Source of the DNA: Erodium maritimum
Taxonomy: Eukaryota > Streptophyta > Magnoliopsida > Geraniales > Geraniaceae
Direction: 5' to 3'
Assembly (NCBI GenBank): GCA_963921825.1
Contig: OY997593.1
Coordinates: 70,044,039 to 70,108,038, forward strand
DNA: 64,000 nucleotides
The position numbers and the translations under genes are program-made. Below the pieces are notes generated by a model. That model did not search any database. It worked only from the letters and a program-made list of their open reading frames with translations, and was not told the origin of the DNA. This document shows positions 23,524 through 34,489 of the stretch, one piece after another. Positions within the stretch are counted from its first letter, which is position 1; each line of letters starts with the position of its first letter.

Positions 23524-23685
23524 AGAGAAGGAGATTGACTAAGAAAAGACAGGAACCTGGATTTCTCCAAAACCCATCATCAGGAACACCAACCTCAAGC
23601 TCCTCAGCCAAAGAAATCACCAGAAACATCACAAAGTTTTGATTTTTACAGCACCCATTTGCAGAACCAAGAGCTTGATGAACCA

Positions 23686-24582
23686 ATGGGCATGAAGACC
23701 AGCGGCGGAGGAGAGATCATACAAGTCCAAGGAGGGCACATTGTCCGGTCAACGGGCCGGAAGGACCGCCACAGCAAGGTCTACACCTCGAAAGGTCCCC
23801 GGGACCGCCGTGTACGGCTGTCGGCTTACACGGCCATTCAGTTTTACGACGTCCAGGACCGCCTCGGCTACGACCGGCCCAGCAAGGCCGTTGATTGGCT
23901 CATCAACAAGGCCCAATCCGCCATTGAGAAGCTCGCCGAGCTGCCTCCTTGGCACCCGATCGCCGGAGGCGGGACAGGGGAAGCAGAGCCCTCCGGCGAG
24001 ATGGCGATGCCGGAGCAATCCGAGTCCTCCGGCGGTTACAATTTCAATCTCCACAACCCCAACAACGAGTCCTCATACGACGTCGTACCTCAGTCTCTGG
24101 ATCACGAAGCCATGAAGTCCTTCTTCCCCACCAGCTCCTCTGCTTCCTCCATCAATTTCCAGAGCTACCCTGTTCCGACCATGGCTCCGAGAACCGGCAA
24201 CGAAGATCTCTGCTTGTCTCTGCACTCGTTCCACCACCACGCGCCTCCAACCGACCAGATGAACCTCTTCGACGCCAATTTCCAGAGAATGGTGTCTTGG
24301 GGCGGCGACGCGGCGCAGGCGCAGAACAGAGGCGGCGGCGCCGGGTTCATGTTCGGCTCTCCGCCGCCGCAGCAGATGTTCAATTCTCAGAGGGAACCCC
24401 TTCAGTCCAGTTTCGCATCACCGTCGGTTCGCGCCTGGGAAGACATCCCCATGGCCTCCGCCGACCACCGCAGCCGCTTCGGGTTGCCGGAGTTTTGCCT
24501 GCCGCCGCAAATCCACGGCCAAGACCAACACGGCGCTGCCTCCGACGAGCCCTCCACCGCTTCCCCCAGCTCCCACCATTAA
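23686..24582 (+). CDS. TCP4-like: TCP transcription factor, class II CIN type, TCP4-like
   Basis: A 298-residue protein. The N terminus [20 protein letters not shown] is the usual start of TCP4-type proteins, which is why this ATG was chosen although the frame is open back to 23539 without an earlier ATG. The TCP domain covers about residues 25-84: basic region [20 protein letters not shown], helix I around [14 protein letters not shown], helix II around [17 protein letters not shown], then LAELPPW. Position 48 is Tyr (SAYTA) where most relatives have His (SAHTA). The rest is Ser/Pro/His-rich with a late QREPLQSS motif encoded by the miR319 site. CIN-class TCPs are nuclear DNA-binding factors that limit cell proliferation in leaf margins and promote differentiation. 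No intron interrupts the frame. A short 3'UTR intron (GT about 24598 to AG about 24692) is possible. The 3' flank is tandemly duplicated. Confidence 0.95.
   Translation: MGMKTSGGGEIIQVQGGHIVRSTGRKDRHSKVYTSKGPRDRRVRLSAYTAIQFYDVQDRLGYDRPSKAVDWLINKAQSAIEKLAELPPWHPIAGGGTGEAEPSGEMAMPEQSESSGGYNFNLHNPNNESSYDVVPQSLDHEAMKSFFPTSSSASSINFQSYPVPTMAPRTGNEDLCLSLHSFHHHAPPTDQMNLFDANFQRMVSWGGDAAQAQNRGGGAGFMFGSPPPQQMFNSQREPLQSSFASPSVRAWEDIPMASADHRSRFGLPEFCLPPQIHGQDQHGAASDEPSTASPSSHH
24391..24410 (+). promoter_or_regulatory. miR319 target site within the TCP coding sequence
   Basis: The sequence AGGGAACCCCTTCAGTCCAG codes for residues 236-242 (REPLQSS). Against the miR319 sequence (recalled from general knowledge), positions 2-13 pair fully, position 1 is a G:U wobble, and positions 14-16 are mismatched. 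Known TCP4-group sites carry mismatches in the same place. This predicts miR319-guided cleavage between the bases opposite miRNA positions 10 and 11 (24400/24401 on the + strand). Confidence 0.88.
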
Positions 24583-25483
24583 CAATGCTCGAAATCGGTA
24601 ACGACCCATCAATCCAATTCCATTGATTTTCTAGTTTCTGAGCCAAAGATTGAAACTTTTTTAGTAAAGTTATGATTTTTCTTTGTTCTTCAACAGAAAT
24701 GATGGATGAAGAAGGGGAGATTAGGAGCAGAGAATCTGGTTGGATTCAGTTCAACAAAGTTCTTGTCTTTAATTATTGTTTACTATTATGTTTAATTGGA
24801 TACTATGCTTAATCTATTACTTAATTGCCTAGTTGCTTATTTAATCATATCACTTGACATTGTTTTGATGTTTTTATTGTCTTGTTGACTTGTTGTCATA
24901 AACCAAACACTTTGTGCTGTTTTACATTTCATTTCTTACCTTGTTTTAGGTAAATATCATCAAATGTTTTGTTTGTTGTGTCCTGTTCTTTGTAGATCCC
25001 ATAAAAAGAGACACACATTGTTTGTTCACAAGTAAATATTTTTACAGAAGGAGAAATGCATTTTTTACTTCTTTTGCAAGGAATCAAAACAAGGGAATGA
25101 GGGCGAAATATGGTCTTTTGGGCATCTGTTGGTGATGGTGATGAATCATAAGACTACCCATAGTGAGATTAGACCGAAATGGTCTAATTCCGGTCTAAAC
25201 AGGACGTTTTTTGGGATAATTGGGTGAAAGTAGACCCAATCTGTGGGTCTAGTATGGATCTTGGCATATTCTTGTCATAGTGAGAATTGTCACAGTGGGA
25301 ATAGATCCACTCGGTCTATTCCGAGTCTAATGTCGTGGAAAAAATCAAAAGTTTTGAGAAATAAGCAGTGTAAAAATATGTTGTTAAAAAAATAAAAAAC
25401 AATTCGACCTGACACATTATTATTTCTTGATTACATTCGAATGGAAGTACAAAGAAATACAAACTATATGCCATCTTGTTGGT

Positions 25484-25785
25484 CATTGAGTAATGGGTGT
25501 GGGAGTATAATAAGAATGACGTGATTTCAAATTTGACTCTCGGTATTCCATACTCAAAGATGGAAAGTGACACATAATCGGTAGTGTCATTGCTCCAAGA
25601 ACATAGCAAGTATAGTCACATGGTCGTGTGGCAGATACGGTAATGTGACAGTACTAGCTATGTTCTTGGAGCAATGACACAATCGCTTTTGCGTCACTTG
25701 CCATCTTTGATTATGGAAAATTAAGGTACAGTTTGAAGTCGTGTCGTCACATTATACCTCCATAAACCATTACTAGTTGTTGCCA
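25484..25785. repeat. Long imperfect foldback inside the Harbinger element
   Basis: The core arms are a perfect 24-bp inverted repeat, 25584-25607 and 25657-25680 (GTGTCATTGCTCCAAGAACA on the left). Outside the core, pairing continues imperfectly through CAAAGATGG / CCATCTTTG and the AGTAATGG / CCATTACT blocks, giving arms of roughly 140 bp. It could be a nested foldback MITE or an inverted duplication. Confidence 0.75.
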
Positions 25786-25840
25786 GTCCATAGCGGGCCT
25801 TCCTGTATTGCCAAGAAAACACATCACTTGCTATATTTGA

Positions 25841-26287
25841 TTATGCCCTAATTACGACCCACGACGCCATCCAATAAGGATGGTCCCGCATGTAAATCCA
25901 CAAGTGCTGCCACACGAAGTCATGTCCGTATTTCCCGGCATACACCTCCTCTACGAGCTCCATGAGTTGGGCGTCGGACCAACCGGGTTGGTAAATGAGC
26001 TTCAACTCTGCCCAGCACACATTCAACCACTTTACCTTCCGATTGACGACGGTCCAATGATATTTGCATTTCCCGACAGACCGCTCGGTCTCTGGGGTTT
26101 ATCGGGTCACGTGGGCGAGCTCCCCCCGTATGTTATCCCAAAAGGCATCGCCAGATTGGTCGCCTTCTTGCTCCGCTATTTTCAGCCAAGCACACACCAA
26201 TGTAACCTTCTCGGACCGACTCCACTTTAGGTACATGCGTAGCATTCTTGGCGGGTTGACGTTAAGTCGTGCGTACAACACCATCAA
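25841..26287 (-). pseudogene. Harbinger Myb/SANT-like ORF1 remnant
   Basis: The - strand frame reads WSRSEKVTLVCAWLKIAE then GDAFWDNIRGELAH, and after one in-frame stop (26099-26101) continues SVGKCKYHWTVVNRKVKW, LNVCWAELKLIY, FVWQHLWIYMRDHPYW. This is the Myb/SANT-like accessory protein of PIF/Harbinger elements (tri-helix start, then a 'CW..L...RDHPKW' tail). Two pieces in the same frame separated by a single stop indicate a fairly recently inactivated gene. About 148 codons remain. Confidence 0.8.
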
Positions 26288-27078
26288 TGGAATTTACATT
26301 CTCGGTACGGGCAACCCATGGAATGGGGGTGTTGATCTCGAGCCAAGTTTTGTGGATGACCCTTAGAAGTTGGTGTTGTCGGCCATTGGTGGAGAAACGG
26401 TAGTGTGGGACATGAGTGGTGGAGAAACGACGTTGGGAGGTGAAATGACGATTGGTGGAGAAACGAGGCTGAAGATAATATTGGTGGAGAATCGCATGTG
26501 GAGAAATGGTGATCGGAGAACCAGTAGCTGGGGGTTCTGCTGGTGGAGAAACGGATGCAGGGAGACGCTGGAGGGAGAAACGGTGATGGTAGAAACGTTG
26601 GTGGTGGTAGTGGTAGTGGTAGTAGAGAAACGCTGGTTGGAGAATCGCATATGGGTGGAGAAATGACTGTAGAGAGAAGCTGGAGGGAGAAACGATGATG
26701 GTAGAAACGGCGGTGGAGAAACGTTGATCGGAGAAACAGTTGAGATGAAGAAGACGAAGCGTGCATGAGGAAGACGAATCGTAGGCCCGACCTTCAAAGC
26801 CAAAACTGTGCCCACGCTTCAGGGCCTGATTCGGTGGGCTTAGATTCGGTTGGGCCCGAATCCGTCGAATGGACCTGCAGTAGAGTCTGCAGATTCATCG
26901 ACATCGAATCTGCACTTTCACAGATTCATCGTAGACACGACTCTGTTGCACAAATTCGACGACTGTTTTTATCAAACCGTATGATTTGATGGTCAAATAT
27001 AACGTCGTTTCGACGCCACTGTGGGTGGTCTAAGCCTGGTACAAAAGCTAGTAATGGAACGGTAAATGCATACACAAG

Positions 27079-27160
27079 CCAATGAGACAATGACTCATAC
27101 AGGTTGTGAACTGTCAATGCCAATGAGACAATGACTCATACCGGTTGTGAACTGTCAATG
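27079..27160 (+). repeat. 41-bp tandem repeat, two copies
   Basis: Copies at 27079-27119 and 27120-27160 start CCAATGAGACAATGACTCAT and differ at one base. The corresponding place in the second copy of the TCP flank has only one unit, so this expansion followed the large duplication. Confidence 0.9.
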
Positions 27161-27786
27161 CAACGGTGCTTATTTTCTAGTTTCTGACCCAAAGATTGAA
27201 ACCTTTTTTGGTGAAGTTATGATTTTTATTTGTTCTTCAACAGAAGTGATGGATGAAGAAGAGGGAGATTGGGAGCAGAGCATCTGGTTGGATTCAGTTC
27301 AACATAGTTCGTATCTTTAATTATTGTTTAATTGGATACTACGTTTAATCTATTACTTAATTGCCTTAGTTGCTTATTTAATCATAATCACTAGACATGG
27401 GTTTTTATGTTGTTATTGTCATGTTGTCATAAACCAAACACTTTGTGCTGTTTTACATTTCATTTCTTACCTTGTTTTAGGTGAATATCATCAAATGTTT
27501 TGTGTGTTGTGTCCTATTGTTTGTAGATCCCATATAAAGAAAGACACATATAGTTTGTTCTTAAGTAAATATTTTACACAAGGAGAAATGCTTTTTTTTT
27601 TTACTTCTTTTGCAAGGAATCAAAACAAGTGGAAGGAGGAAAAAAAATGGTCCTTTTGGCATTTGTTGTGATGTTGATGAATCATAGGTCTCATACAAAA
27701 GCAAGTAATGGAACAGTAAATGCATACACAAGTCAATGAGACAATGACTCATACAAGTTGTGAACTGTCAATGCAATACTGCTTAT

Positions 27787-29411
27787 TTGCAATGTGATTT
27801 ATTGTTTGCATTCTTGTCCTTCCATCTATATGTCACTCCAAATTTAACTTATAAGTTGTTATGAAACTGAAATAATAACCCTGGATGTTAGATGATCTAT
27901 CCAAACTGAAGTTTGCACAAGAATTTGAGAATAGTATGTTTGGATGAGCGATGACTTTTGAAAATAGCTGACATCGAAAAGAAACTCGAAAGGCTTTTAA
28001 TGATCGAAATACAATGTAATGGGGAGTCCATTAGACATATATGAGAAGACACAATTAATAAATACTTTTGGAAGTTTCGGAATTGAGATTTGTGTTCATG
28101 AAAGATATTGTATTACATAACAAAATCGACTACGATTCTAAGAAGATATATGGTGGGGGAAATGAGGGGTGATTTGGTCAAAGAAAAGGTTTTTGATTGC
28201 TGGGCGCAATTCTCTTTTCTTTGGGGCGAAGCGTTTATGCTCTTATCAATGGACGGACGAACCTCCTATGTTGGGCGAATAATATTATGCAAAAGATGGA
28301 AAAGTTTGTATTTTTTGTCATACTTACTTGGACGAGTCGCCTGATATGTTACAAATACTCTAAAACTAACCTTACTTCACCGAGTAATTTTAATTTCATA
28401 CTATAATACGAGATATCCATCTTATTTCAACATATCAGTTATCTTGACAAATAAGAAAATATTACATCCTCCAGCTGTTCAAATATTTATAATCCAATTT
28501 TAAGAAGCTCACTCCATAACCGATTTTTAACATTAAGCTCAAGATGACCTTTTATCAACCCTAGATTTATAATTCCGAGGCATTGGCGGCTGGCCTCGTC
28601 ACTGGCTAGCTTGTAGCCGATGGTCCTCTTCCCCTCCCTTCTTCATCTACCCTCATCCCATCTCCTCCTCCATTTTTAACTCCTCTGGTTCCTCTAATTC
28701 TATTGCTCGATTTGTTGGTGAAGTTTGGGTTAGTTGCTCACTGGCTCGGGCCTGGAGTGCCTCTCTGGTGGTACTTCTAACATCCACCGGTTCATCTGGC
28801 TTTCAGGCCTTTGTGGGTAGGGCTCGTATCCTCATCGTTTCCCTAGATCTGAAGGGCTTTGCCGGAGTTTTTTTGGTGGTTCCGTCGTGGTTCCTTGGCC
28901 AAGCACCAATGAGTTGGATCATTCCATCGTGAGAAGTTTTTCTCATCAAAGATTCGATGTGGACTAATCTTCTCTGTGGTGGTCGTGCCCTCTAGCAATT
29001 GATTTGTACTTTACTCGTGTGCTTCGGTCAGTGGTTCGTTGCTCTTCATAGTCACTAGCAAGGTAAGTCAAATCCATTCTTGATCTGATATGATAAGAAC
29101 AAAGATTATACAACCTCTTATACATTCCTTAATGTTATCCCTATATAAGAAAGGAAAATGCCTTGGATCGCACAAGAACAGGTATGATCACAAAATCGCC
29201 TCATTATTCTTTCTAATTTATGAAAATCTACTCATGTAACAATTTCATAAACATTCATTAGTCAATTTATCCACTGAACATAGATTGTTTCTATTTGGAA
29301 ATAGATTCCATAACCACAGACATACTAATTTTCAATTATTCAACCACTCCAAATCTCACACAAATCACTCTCCCAATAATAAAATAACAATCACTTTTCA
29401 CTCCAAGTCAC
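27787..29411. other. Intergenic, nothing firmly recognised
   Basis: The segment 28560-29060 is GC-richer and resembles a LINE leader (CCTAGATCTGAAGGGCTTTG), but no domain, tail or target duplication was found. The rest is AT-rich spacer. Confidence 0.4.
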
Positions 29412-29915
29412 TTGGCACATCTTGAACTCATGAATCTAAACCATCCCAATCTACAAGGCCCAACCCAAAACCTCAAAAGAACACAATTAAAATTATTATA
29501 TTATTTTTATTCCCAAAACCACCCAATGATTTGTTTGGGGCCCTTTGGCGGATACCGAAAATTTCCCATCTCCCTCCCAAAACCCTTTTTCAGTTTTCAC
29601 CTGCAAATTCCCCAAAATCAGATCCAAACTTGTCCCCTTCAAAAAAATAAAATTTTAATTTCAAGCACATGCTTCCCTCAAATTGAAATGAAAAATTCAA
29701 TTCCCTCCTCAATTCCACCGAAAATGAATTCCCAAATTTTCAGGGAAAGGAAAGTTTTTTCCATCGAAAATATATCCCTCCAAGAACGTGTTACAAATAC
29801 TAGCTCACCTCCTCACTTCACCATCCTCAATCCCGATCCAATTCTCCTCCCGAGACCGAACAAGATCTGTTTTTGATCGTGTTTCCGATTCAATCGAGAG
29901 AAACCCATCTCGGAG

Positions 29916-30398
29916 ATGGATCCGGCGTCGCCTTCCGATCACGACAGCGAGAAAGAGAATCTCCCACCGTCTCCGTCGCCGTCGCCGGCCCGGAATAAGG
30001 ACCCAGTTCCGGCGAGCTCTAAACCTCCGAAGAAAAAGACCACCAAGACGAGGAAGAGAAAAAGACTGTACACCACCAGGAAGAGAAGGGTCGTCACCAG
30101 GAAGCCTCTCGCCGACATTACCCACGTCTCCGTCGAACCCAGTTCGGCCCGACGAACCGGCGCCGGCGCCGGCGCCGGCGTCGAATCAGCTCCGTCAGCT
30201 GTTCTGGCTCGGGAAAGCGGAGCCGGGTTGGCTCCTTCTTCGTCTCCGGTTCGGGAAGCCAGTGCGGAACCTCCTCCTCCTCCCCCGCCGCCGCCTTCGG
30301 CCGCTCCCGGCGGCGCGTCAAGTTCACGGAAGAGAAAAGCGGTTGACCAGAACGATTCGTCGCCGAATACGAAGTCATTGAGGATGGGTTTCAGATGA
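29916..30398 (+). CDS. Small basic protein with KEN box, D-box and FR tail (paralog 1)
   Basis: 160 residues, single exon. Motifs in order: KEN box at 13-15 (SEKENLPP), a Lys/Arg-rich stretch 39-58 that could act as a nuclear signal, D-box-like RKPLADITH at 62-70, a Gly-Ala run (81-89) over a GCCGGC microsatellite, a proline run (119-127), a second basic cluster RKRKA (138-142), and the C terminus SLRMGFR. I do not recognise the family by name. KEN and D-box are recognition motifs of the anaphase-promoting complex (APC/C); with a C-terminal Arg tail they suggest an APC/C substrate or inhibitor acting in the nucleus, which is inference. The start is supported because the paralog at 34490 has its KEN box at the same residue numbers. 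The 5' leaders are also similar, so the pair is a tandem duplicate. Confidence 0.8.
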   Translation: MDPASPSDHDSEKENLPPSPSPSPARNKDPVPASSKPPKKKTTKTRKRKRLYTTRKRRVVTRKPLADITHVSVEPSSARRTGAGAGAGVESAPSAVLARESGAGLAPSSSPVREASAEPPPPPPPPPSAAPGGASSSRKRKAVDQNDSSPNTKSLRMGFR

Positions 30399-30789
30399 AT
30401 TTTTTGACCCTTTTTTTGGATCTGCAATCGTTGGACTATCGTCGAATCGATCGCTTATACACTGTATTTTGTATTGTAACTTTGTATTGTATTCAAATCC
30501 ATCCACGGCAGTGGAAGTATAAATTTTCTCGTCCGTTGCTCTGTTTCTCATCAATTCTCTTTCCGTTTAGTGTTTCTTCGGTCAAACGCATCGACGAGAT
30601 TCAACAATTTTCAGAACAGCGATGAATTACATTTGATTATTGATTATTAATTATTATTATATTTGGGGGTTGACCATGAATTGATTTTGAGTTACATTGA
30701 TCGAACACGCGTTGTTTCAGGTATTTTAATGAAAGTTATGTACTTATTCATGGAATGTTAGAAATATTTGATTTATATTGTTCTTAATT
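30399..30789. other. 3' flank of paralog 1
   Basis: Presumed 3'UTR and spacer. A frame at 30395-30625 overlaps the stop of the gene and has no recognisable content. Confidence 0.4.
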
Positions 30790-31492
30790 ACAGCAGCAAA
30801 GTATATCCCAAAAATGCGGAGATACCATCAATCGAGATCCCTGTGACCACCGATCAGCACTTACAAGCGGGAGAGACCAAGCAGGTGGAGTCTGTCCACT
30901 CGGTATCAGATCCATCATCGAATTCGGAAGCAACCATGCCGCTCCATGAGAGGAAGGATGATGGTTTTGGGCTGGAGCAGTCAATCACTTTCTCGGCAAG
31001 CAGAGAAGACGGGGACCGGCTGCTAGCTTGGGAGTCGGGTGGCCGATATACGCAGGGCCACCTTATGAAGTATCGACGGGGCCTATTACGCAGGACGCCG
31101 ACGACGGGACCTCGACCCAGAGCGAGACGAGGTGAAGTCCTGGCTCTCAGGCACGGCGGGCCGTCGGGGACATCATGCTTCCAATAGGGGATGGAGATGA
31201 TCACCCGCTTGAGGACGGAGTTCGTGGATGGAGAAGAAGGAATACTCTCGTCGGGCGTGGAGGTGCAGCATCAACTTCAGCCGTCCGGATACAAGTCCAT
31301 ACCGGACGAGTGCGAAGAGGCGGCCTGGACACACAAGCCGGGGAAAGAGGTGGCTAGGGCGCCACTAAAGCACGAGCGTGGGCTGTTGGGCAGGCTTGAG
31401 GCCTAAGGGGGAGAGGGTCGAGGCCTGTTGGCGGATGCGAGACGAACGGGCCAGCGTCTGGGCCAAGTGGGCTTCGGCTAACGGCCTCGGTA

Positions 31493-31611
31493 TTAGGGAC
31501 CCCAAGATACATGGAGGTTTCCGACGTCTAGGTACGCCATTGCCGCGTTTCTGTTCCAGGCTTCCATCAGACCATATTAGGGACCCCGAGATACATGGAG
31601 GTTGCCGACGT
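31493..31611. repeat. Short direct duplication at the LINE YLGVP motif
   Basis: TTAGGGACCCCAAGATACAT at about 31493 recurs at about 31575 with few changes, through GGAGGTT.CCGACGTCT. On the - strand this duplicates the SMYLGVP-coding segment of the RT tail. Confidence 0.75.
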
Positions 31612-32967
31612 CTCCCCAATGGCCAATATCTGACAACAATACTTTTTGACCACTGCCGGGGTATTCTTGCTAAATAGGAACGATGATATATTGAGATTTA
31701 GGACCTGGCCAGACAACCGCCCAAAGAGGCCCATAATATTCTTAACGGTTTGAGCATCCTCCGACGTAGCACGAAATAAAATATAGCAGTAGTCGGCAAA
31801 AAACATGTGTGAGATTTCTGGGGCTCCACTCGCAACGAGAACATCCTTGAGTCGGCCCTCCTCTTTGGCCCGACGCAATAAAAAGGACAACCCTTCCATG
31901 CAAAGTAAGAACAAATAAGGGGATAGCGCCCACCCTAACGTAGTCCCCGAGACGGTGTAAATCGCAGTGAGGAGACCGTATATTGCACAGACTTCATACA
32001 GCAGACCACTAATTCCCTCCACTCCGCAGAAAAACCTAGCCGGATCATAATACTGAGGAGAAAGTCGCATTCCAACCGGTCATAGGCCTAACTCATATCT
32101 AGTTTAAGTGCCATGAAACCTAGATTACCGTGTCACTTCTGTCGAAGATAATGAATTACCTCAAACGAAACAAGGATATTATCCTGGATACATCTACCGG
32201 GGATGAAAGCCCCATGCATATTGGAAATAACGACATAAAGAAGGGGTCACAAGCGGTTGGCCAAGACTTTAGAGAAAATCCTAAAGATCACGTTGCACAG
32301 GGCGATTGGACGGAGATCAGTCACTATTTCTAGGTCCGACTTCTTGGGGATCAAGACGATTGAGGTATCGTTCAGAGTTTGATCAAACCCCCTTGAGGCC
32401 ATCACTTCCTGGATAAAACGGATAACTTCTTGTGACACAACCGGTTAGTAGTGCCGATATATAGAAGCGGGGATTGAGGCCGTCTGGACCCGGGGACTTT
32501 TCTGGTCCATTTGAAATACTGTCGTCCGGACCTCCTTGTCCGAGCATGGAGCCAACATGGACCGATTGTTGCATAGTGAAATATAGTGAGGGAGATGAAT
32601 GAGGAATTCCCTAAGGTCTGGCTGACTTGATTGAAATAATTGCCCAAAGTACTCCACAATTAAGGATCTTATGCCAGTGTCCCAAGTAACCAGATCCCCG
32701 ATAGGAGCATGCGGCTTGAAATTTTTTCGTGTTACGGTCCCCCTCATCCAGCCAATGTTGCTTCGCTCGTTGATGCCAGAAGGCCTCTTGTTCCCCTAAG
32801 GACTTCTCATACTGGATCTGAATAGCCTCACGTATATGCACCCCACCTCTATCAGATCTACCATTTAATTCAGCAATCCGCCGCTGGCACCATTTAGTAT
32901 GGTTAATGTTCTTCCGAAAGTGATTCCGACCCAATTCATTTAACGTTTTACCCACTGTATGAATCAC
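31567..32967 (-). pseudogene. LINE reverse transcriptase remnant
   Basis: Segments in order on the - strand: RIAELNGRSDRGG and LDEGDRNTKKF (linker), [11 protein letters not shown] and [20 protein letters not shown] (RT fingers), GWALSPYLFLLCMEGLS (RT 'G.PLSP.LF' block), and MFFADYCYIL, where the catalytic box usually reads FADD. After it come LNLNISSFLFSKN and SMYLGVPNMV. The frame changes several times and the second Asp of the catalytic pair reads Tyr, so it is not functional. Confidence 0.82.
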
Positions 32968-34489
32968 CTATACAATTGGTTTTGTCGTGTCCTTATCCCA
33001 ATACTCTTGAATCATCTAACCGCAGTCTAGATCCCTGACCCATTGAGATTGGAATCTAAATTTAGGGGGACCTCGATGACGTACATTGCGGGCCAGAGAG
33101 AAAGGACGACCAATAATCCGAGGTCGTTACTCCAATGTTACGAAAATCCAGGTCTGGGAGGGAATAGAAATAAGGGGTAGAGACCAAGGCTCTATCCAGA
33201 AGGAATTGGATTCTCTCGTCATGTTTGTGCCACCTAAATCAGGTATACTGATGTCCCGTCTTCGGGACATCAACTAGCCGCAAATCATCCACCATAGAGC
33301 AAAAAATCATCCATGAGACTCAGAGGATAGGTAACCCCGCCGGTGGTTTAATTCGGATCAATAATTCTATAAAGTCTCCTATCAATATCCAGTTCGACCT
33401 TGTCGGGGTATGTAGGCGACAAATCATCTCCCATGTACGATATCGATTCTCTACGAGGCTCCCCATAAATTCCTATGAGTCCCAGGTCCTTATGTCCTGG
33501 TGCGGATACCTCCACGTCGATATACCGTGCAGACGATTACCTGAGCACCACCTCAATCCCCGAGACCCATAGTAGAGCCAAACCCCTTTGGTTCCGGGCA
33601 TCCTGACTCCCCCGGGAGGTAGAGTAAGGGACACAAAAAAAAAGTCCTGAAAACCTATCGAACGAGAAAGAAGGGCGCAATTTTGTTTAGTCAGAAAGGT
33701 TTCTGACAGAAAGAGCAAGTGGGGGCAGTGGTCCTGGAGTACAAGATAGAGCTGCTGTTTGTGAATTCTGGTCCCCATCCCCTGACAATTCCAGAACAAG
33801 ATCCCAAGATCTGGCGTATCTGGAGGCGGCGGGAGAACCCCTGAACCTGGATCCAAGTGGTCCTGCTATTGTCTGGGAATTGGCGATGAGGGTTGAGTAG
33901 AAGGTGAGGGGGATCAGGTATGTGGTCGATGGTGTGAAGGCGAAGCCAGGCCGGGCGATCCCAAAATTGCCCCCCTCACGAAACCTTGCGAGCAGATATC
34001 ATTCAGGCCTAGGGTAGGCGAGGTTAGGGAAGAGGGGTTTAAAGACGCACGCCAAGGCGACGAGAGAGGAAGACTGGAACACCGCTAGGGAAAAGGAAAG
34101 CGGCGCTGTCACGAAGAGAGGCGGCGTAGAAAAACCCCAGCAGACGCCACCTTTCTTGTGGTGACCAGCAAATTTAATCCTATCCGTCACACATCATAAC
34201 TTGATCACACCATCAACGAATACAAGTAAGTCAAATAAAAAAAATACCCTCATTAATTATTACTATTAATTCAAATCTAATTCACATTCACCACCATGAG
34301 TTCGGATTTTCAAGCAATGGAATGAAAAATTCATTTCCCTCCACATTTTTCATTCAGAACCAAAACAAAAAAATATTCATTTCGATCCCTCCAATACCCG
34401 AATTACAAATACCAACTCCTTCTCAGATCTCGCAATCGAATCCGATTCTCCTCTTGTCCCTTTCAGATTCGGAATCAAACCCAACAGCA

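Larger units (their letters stand above)
25152..27030. mobile_element. PIF/Harbinger DNA transposon, non-autonomous
   Basis: Terminal inverted repeats GACTACCCATAGTG (25152) and GACCACCCACAGTG (reverse complement ending at 27030) match at 12 of 14 positions. They are flanked by the 3-bp duplication TAA (25149-25151 and 27031-27033) typical of this superfamily. Inside are a nested foldback (25484-25785), a Myb/SANT-like ORF remnant on the - strand, and GGTGGAGAAACG repeats (26390-26750). No DDE transposase is present, so it would need one in trans. Copy 2 of the duplicated TCP flank keeps the empty site near 27690. Confidence 0.85.
24626..27786 (+). repeat. Tandem duplication of the TCP 3' flank (~0.62-kb unit)
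   Basis: Copy 1 starts at 24626 (ATTTTCTAGTTTCTGAGCC) and copy 2 at 27172 (ATTTTCTAGTTTCTGACCC). Both run through GATGGATGAAGAAG, TCTGGTTGGATTCAGTTCAA, AAACCAAACACTTTGTGCTG and on to TGTGAACTGTCAATGCAA. Copy 1 ends at 27171 where copy 2 begins. Copy 1 contains the 1.9-kb Harbinger element plus an extra 41-bp tandem repeat; subtracting both leaves about 0.62 kb, equal to copy 2 (27172-27786). Confidence 0.88.
30790..34195 (-). mobile_element. L1-type LINE with endonuclease and RT, no ORF1 seen
   Basis: Read on the - strand. A GC-rich leader (about 34195-33860) is followed directly by an apurinic-type endonuclease start (33856-33473: FWNCQGMG, LFLSET), the endonuclease tail (33300-33010: PKFRFQSQWVRDLDCG), and RT (32967-31567). 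The expected ORF1 with zinc knuckle is absent between leader and endonuclease. Coding is spread over several frames, so it is inactive. The 3' limit is unclear because no T-run marks it; 30790-31490 may be LINE 3' sequence or another insertion. It separates the two degron-protein paralogs. Confidence 0.75.

Noticed and set aside
23539-23685. N-terminal extension of the TCP protein in the same open frame
   Set aside because: No ATG lies in the extension, and MGMK...[20 protein letters not shown] is the conserved start of TCP4-type proteins.
26284-26766. Ser/Pro-rich 160-codon frame on the - strand in the Harbinger element
   Set aside because: It translates a GGTGGAGAAACG simple repeat; low complexity, no domain.
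29805-30427. Long frames on the strand opposite, and in other frames over, degron-protein paralog 1
   Set aside because: Shadows caused by GC-rich codons. Only the + frame from 29916 has motifs shared with the paralog.
30768-31187. 139-codon + strand frame starting MIYIVLNYSSKVYP
   Set aside because: No recognised domain, and both strands are open over much of it. It lies at the uncertain 3' edge of the LINE, so no gene is called.
34322-34489. Earlier in-frame ATG for degron-protein paralog 2
   Set aside because: The added segment resembles the untranslated leader of paralog 1, and the shared KEN-box position supports the ATG at 34490.
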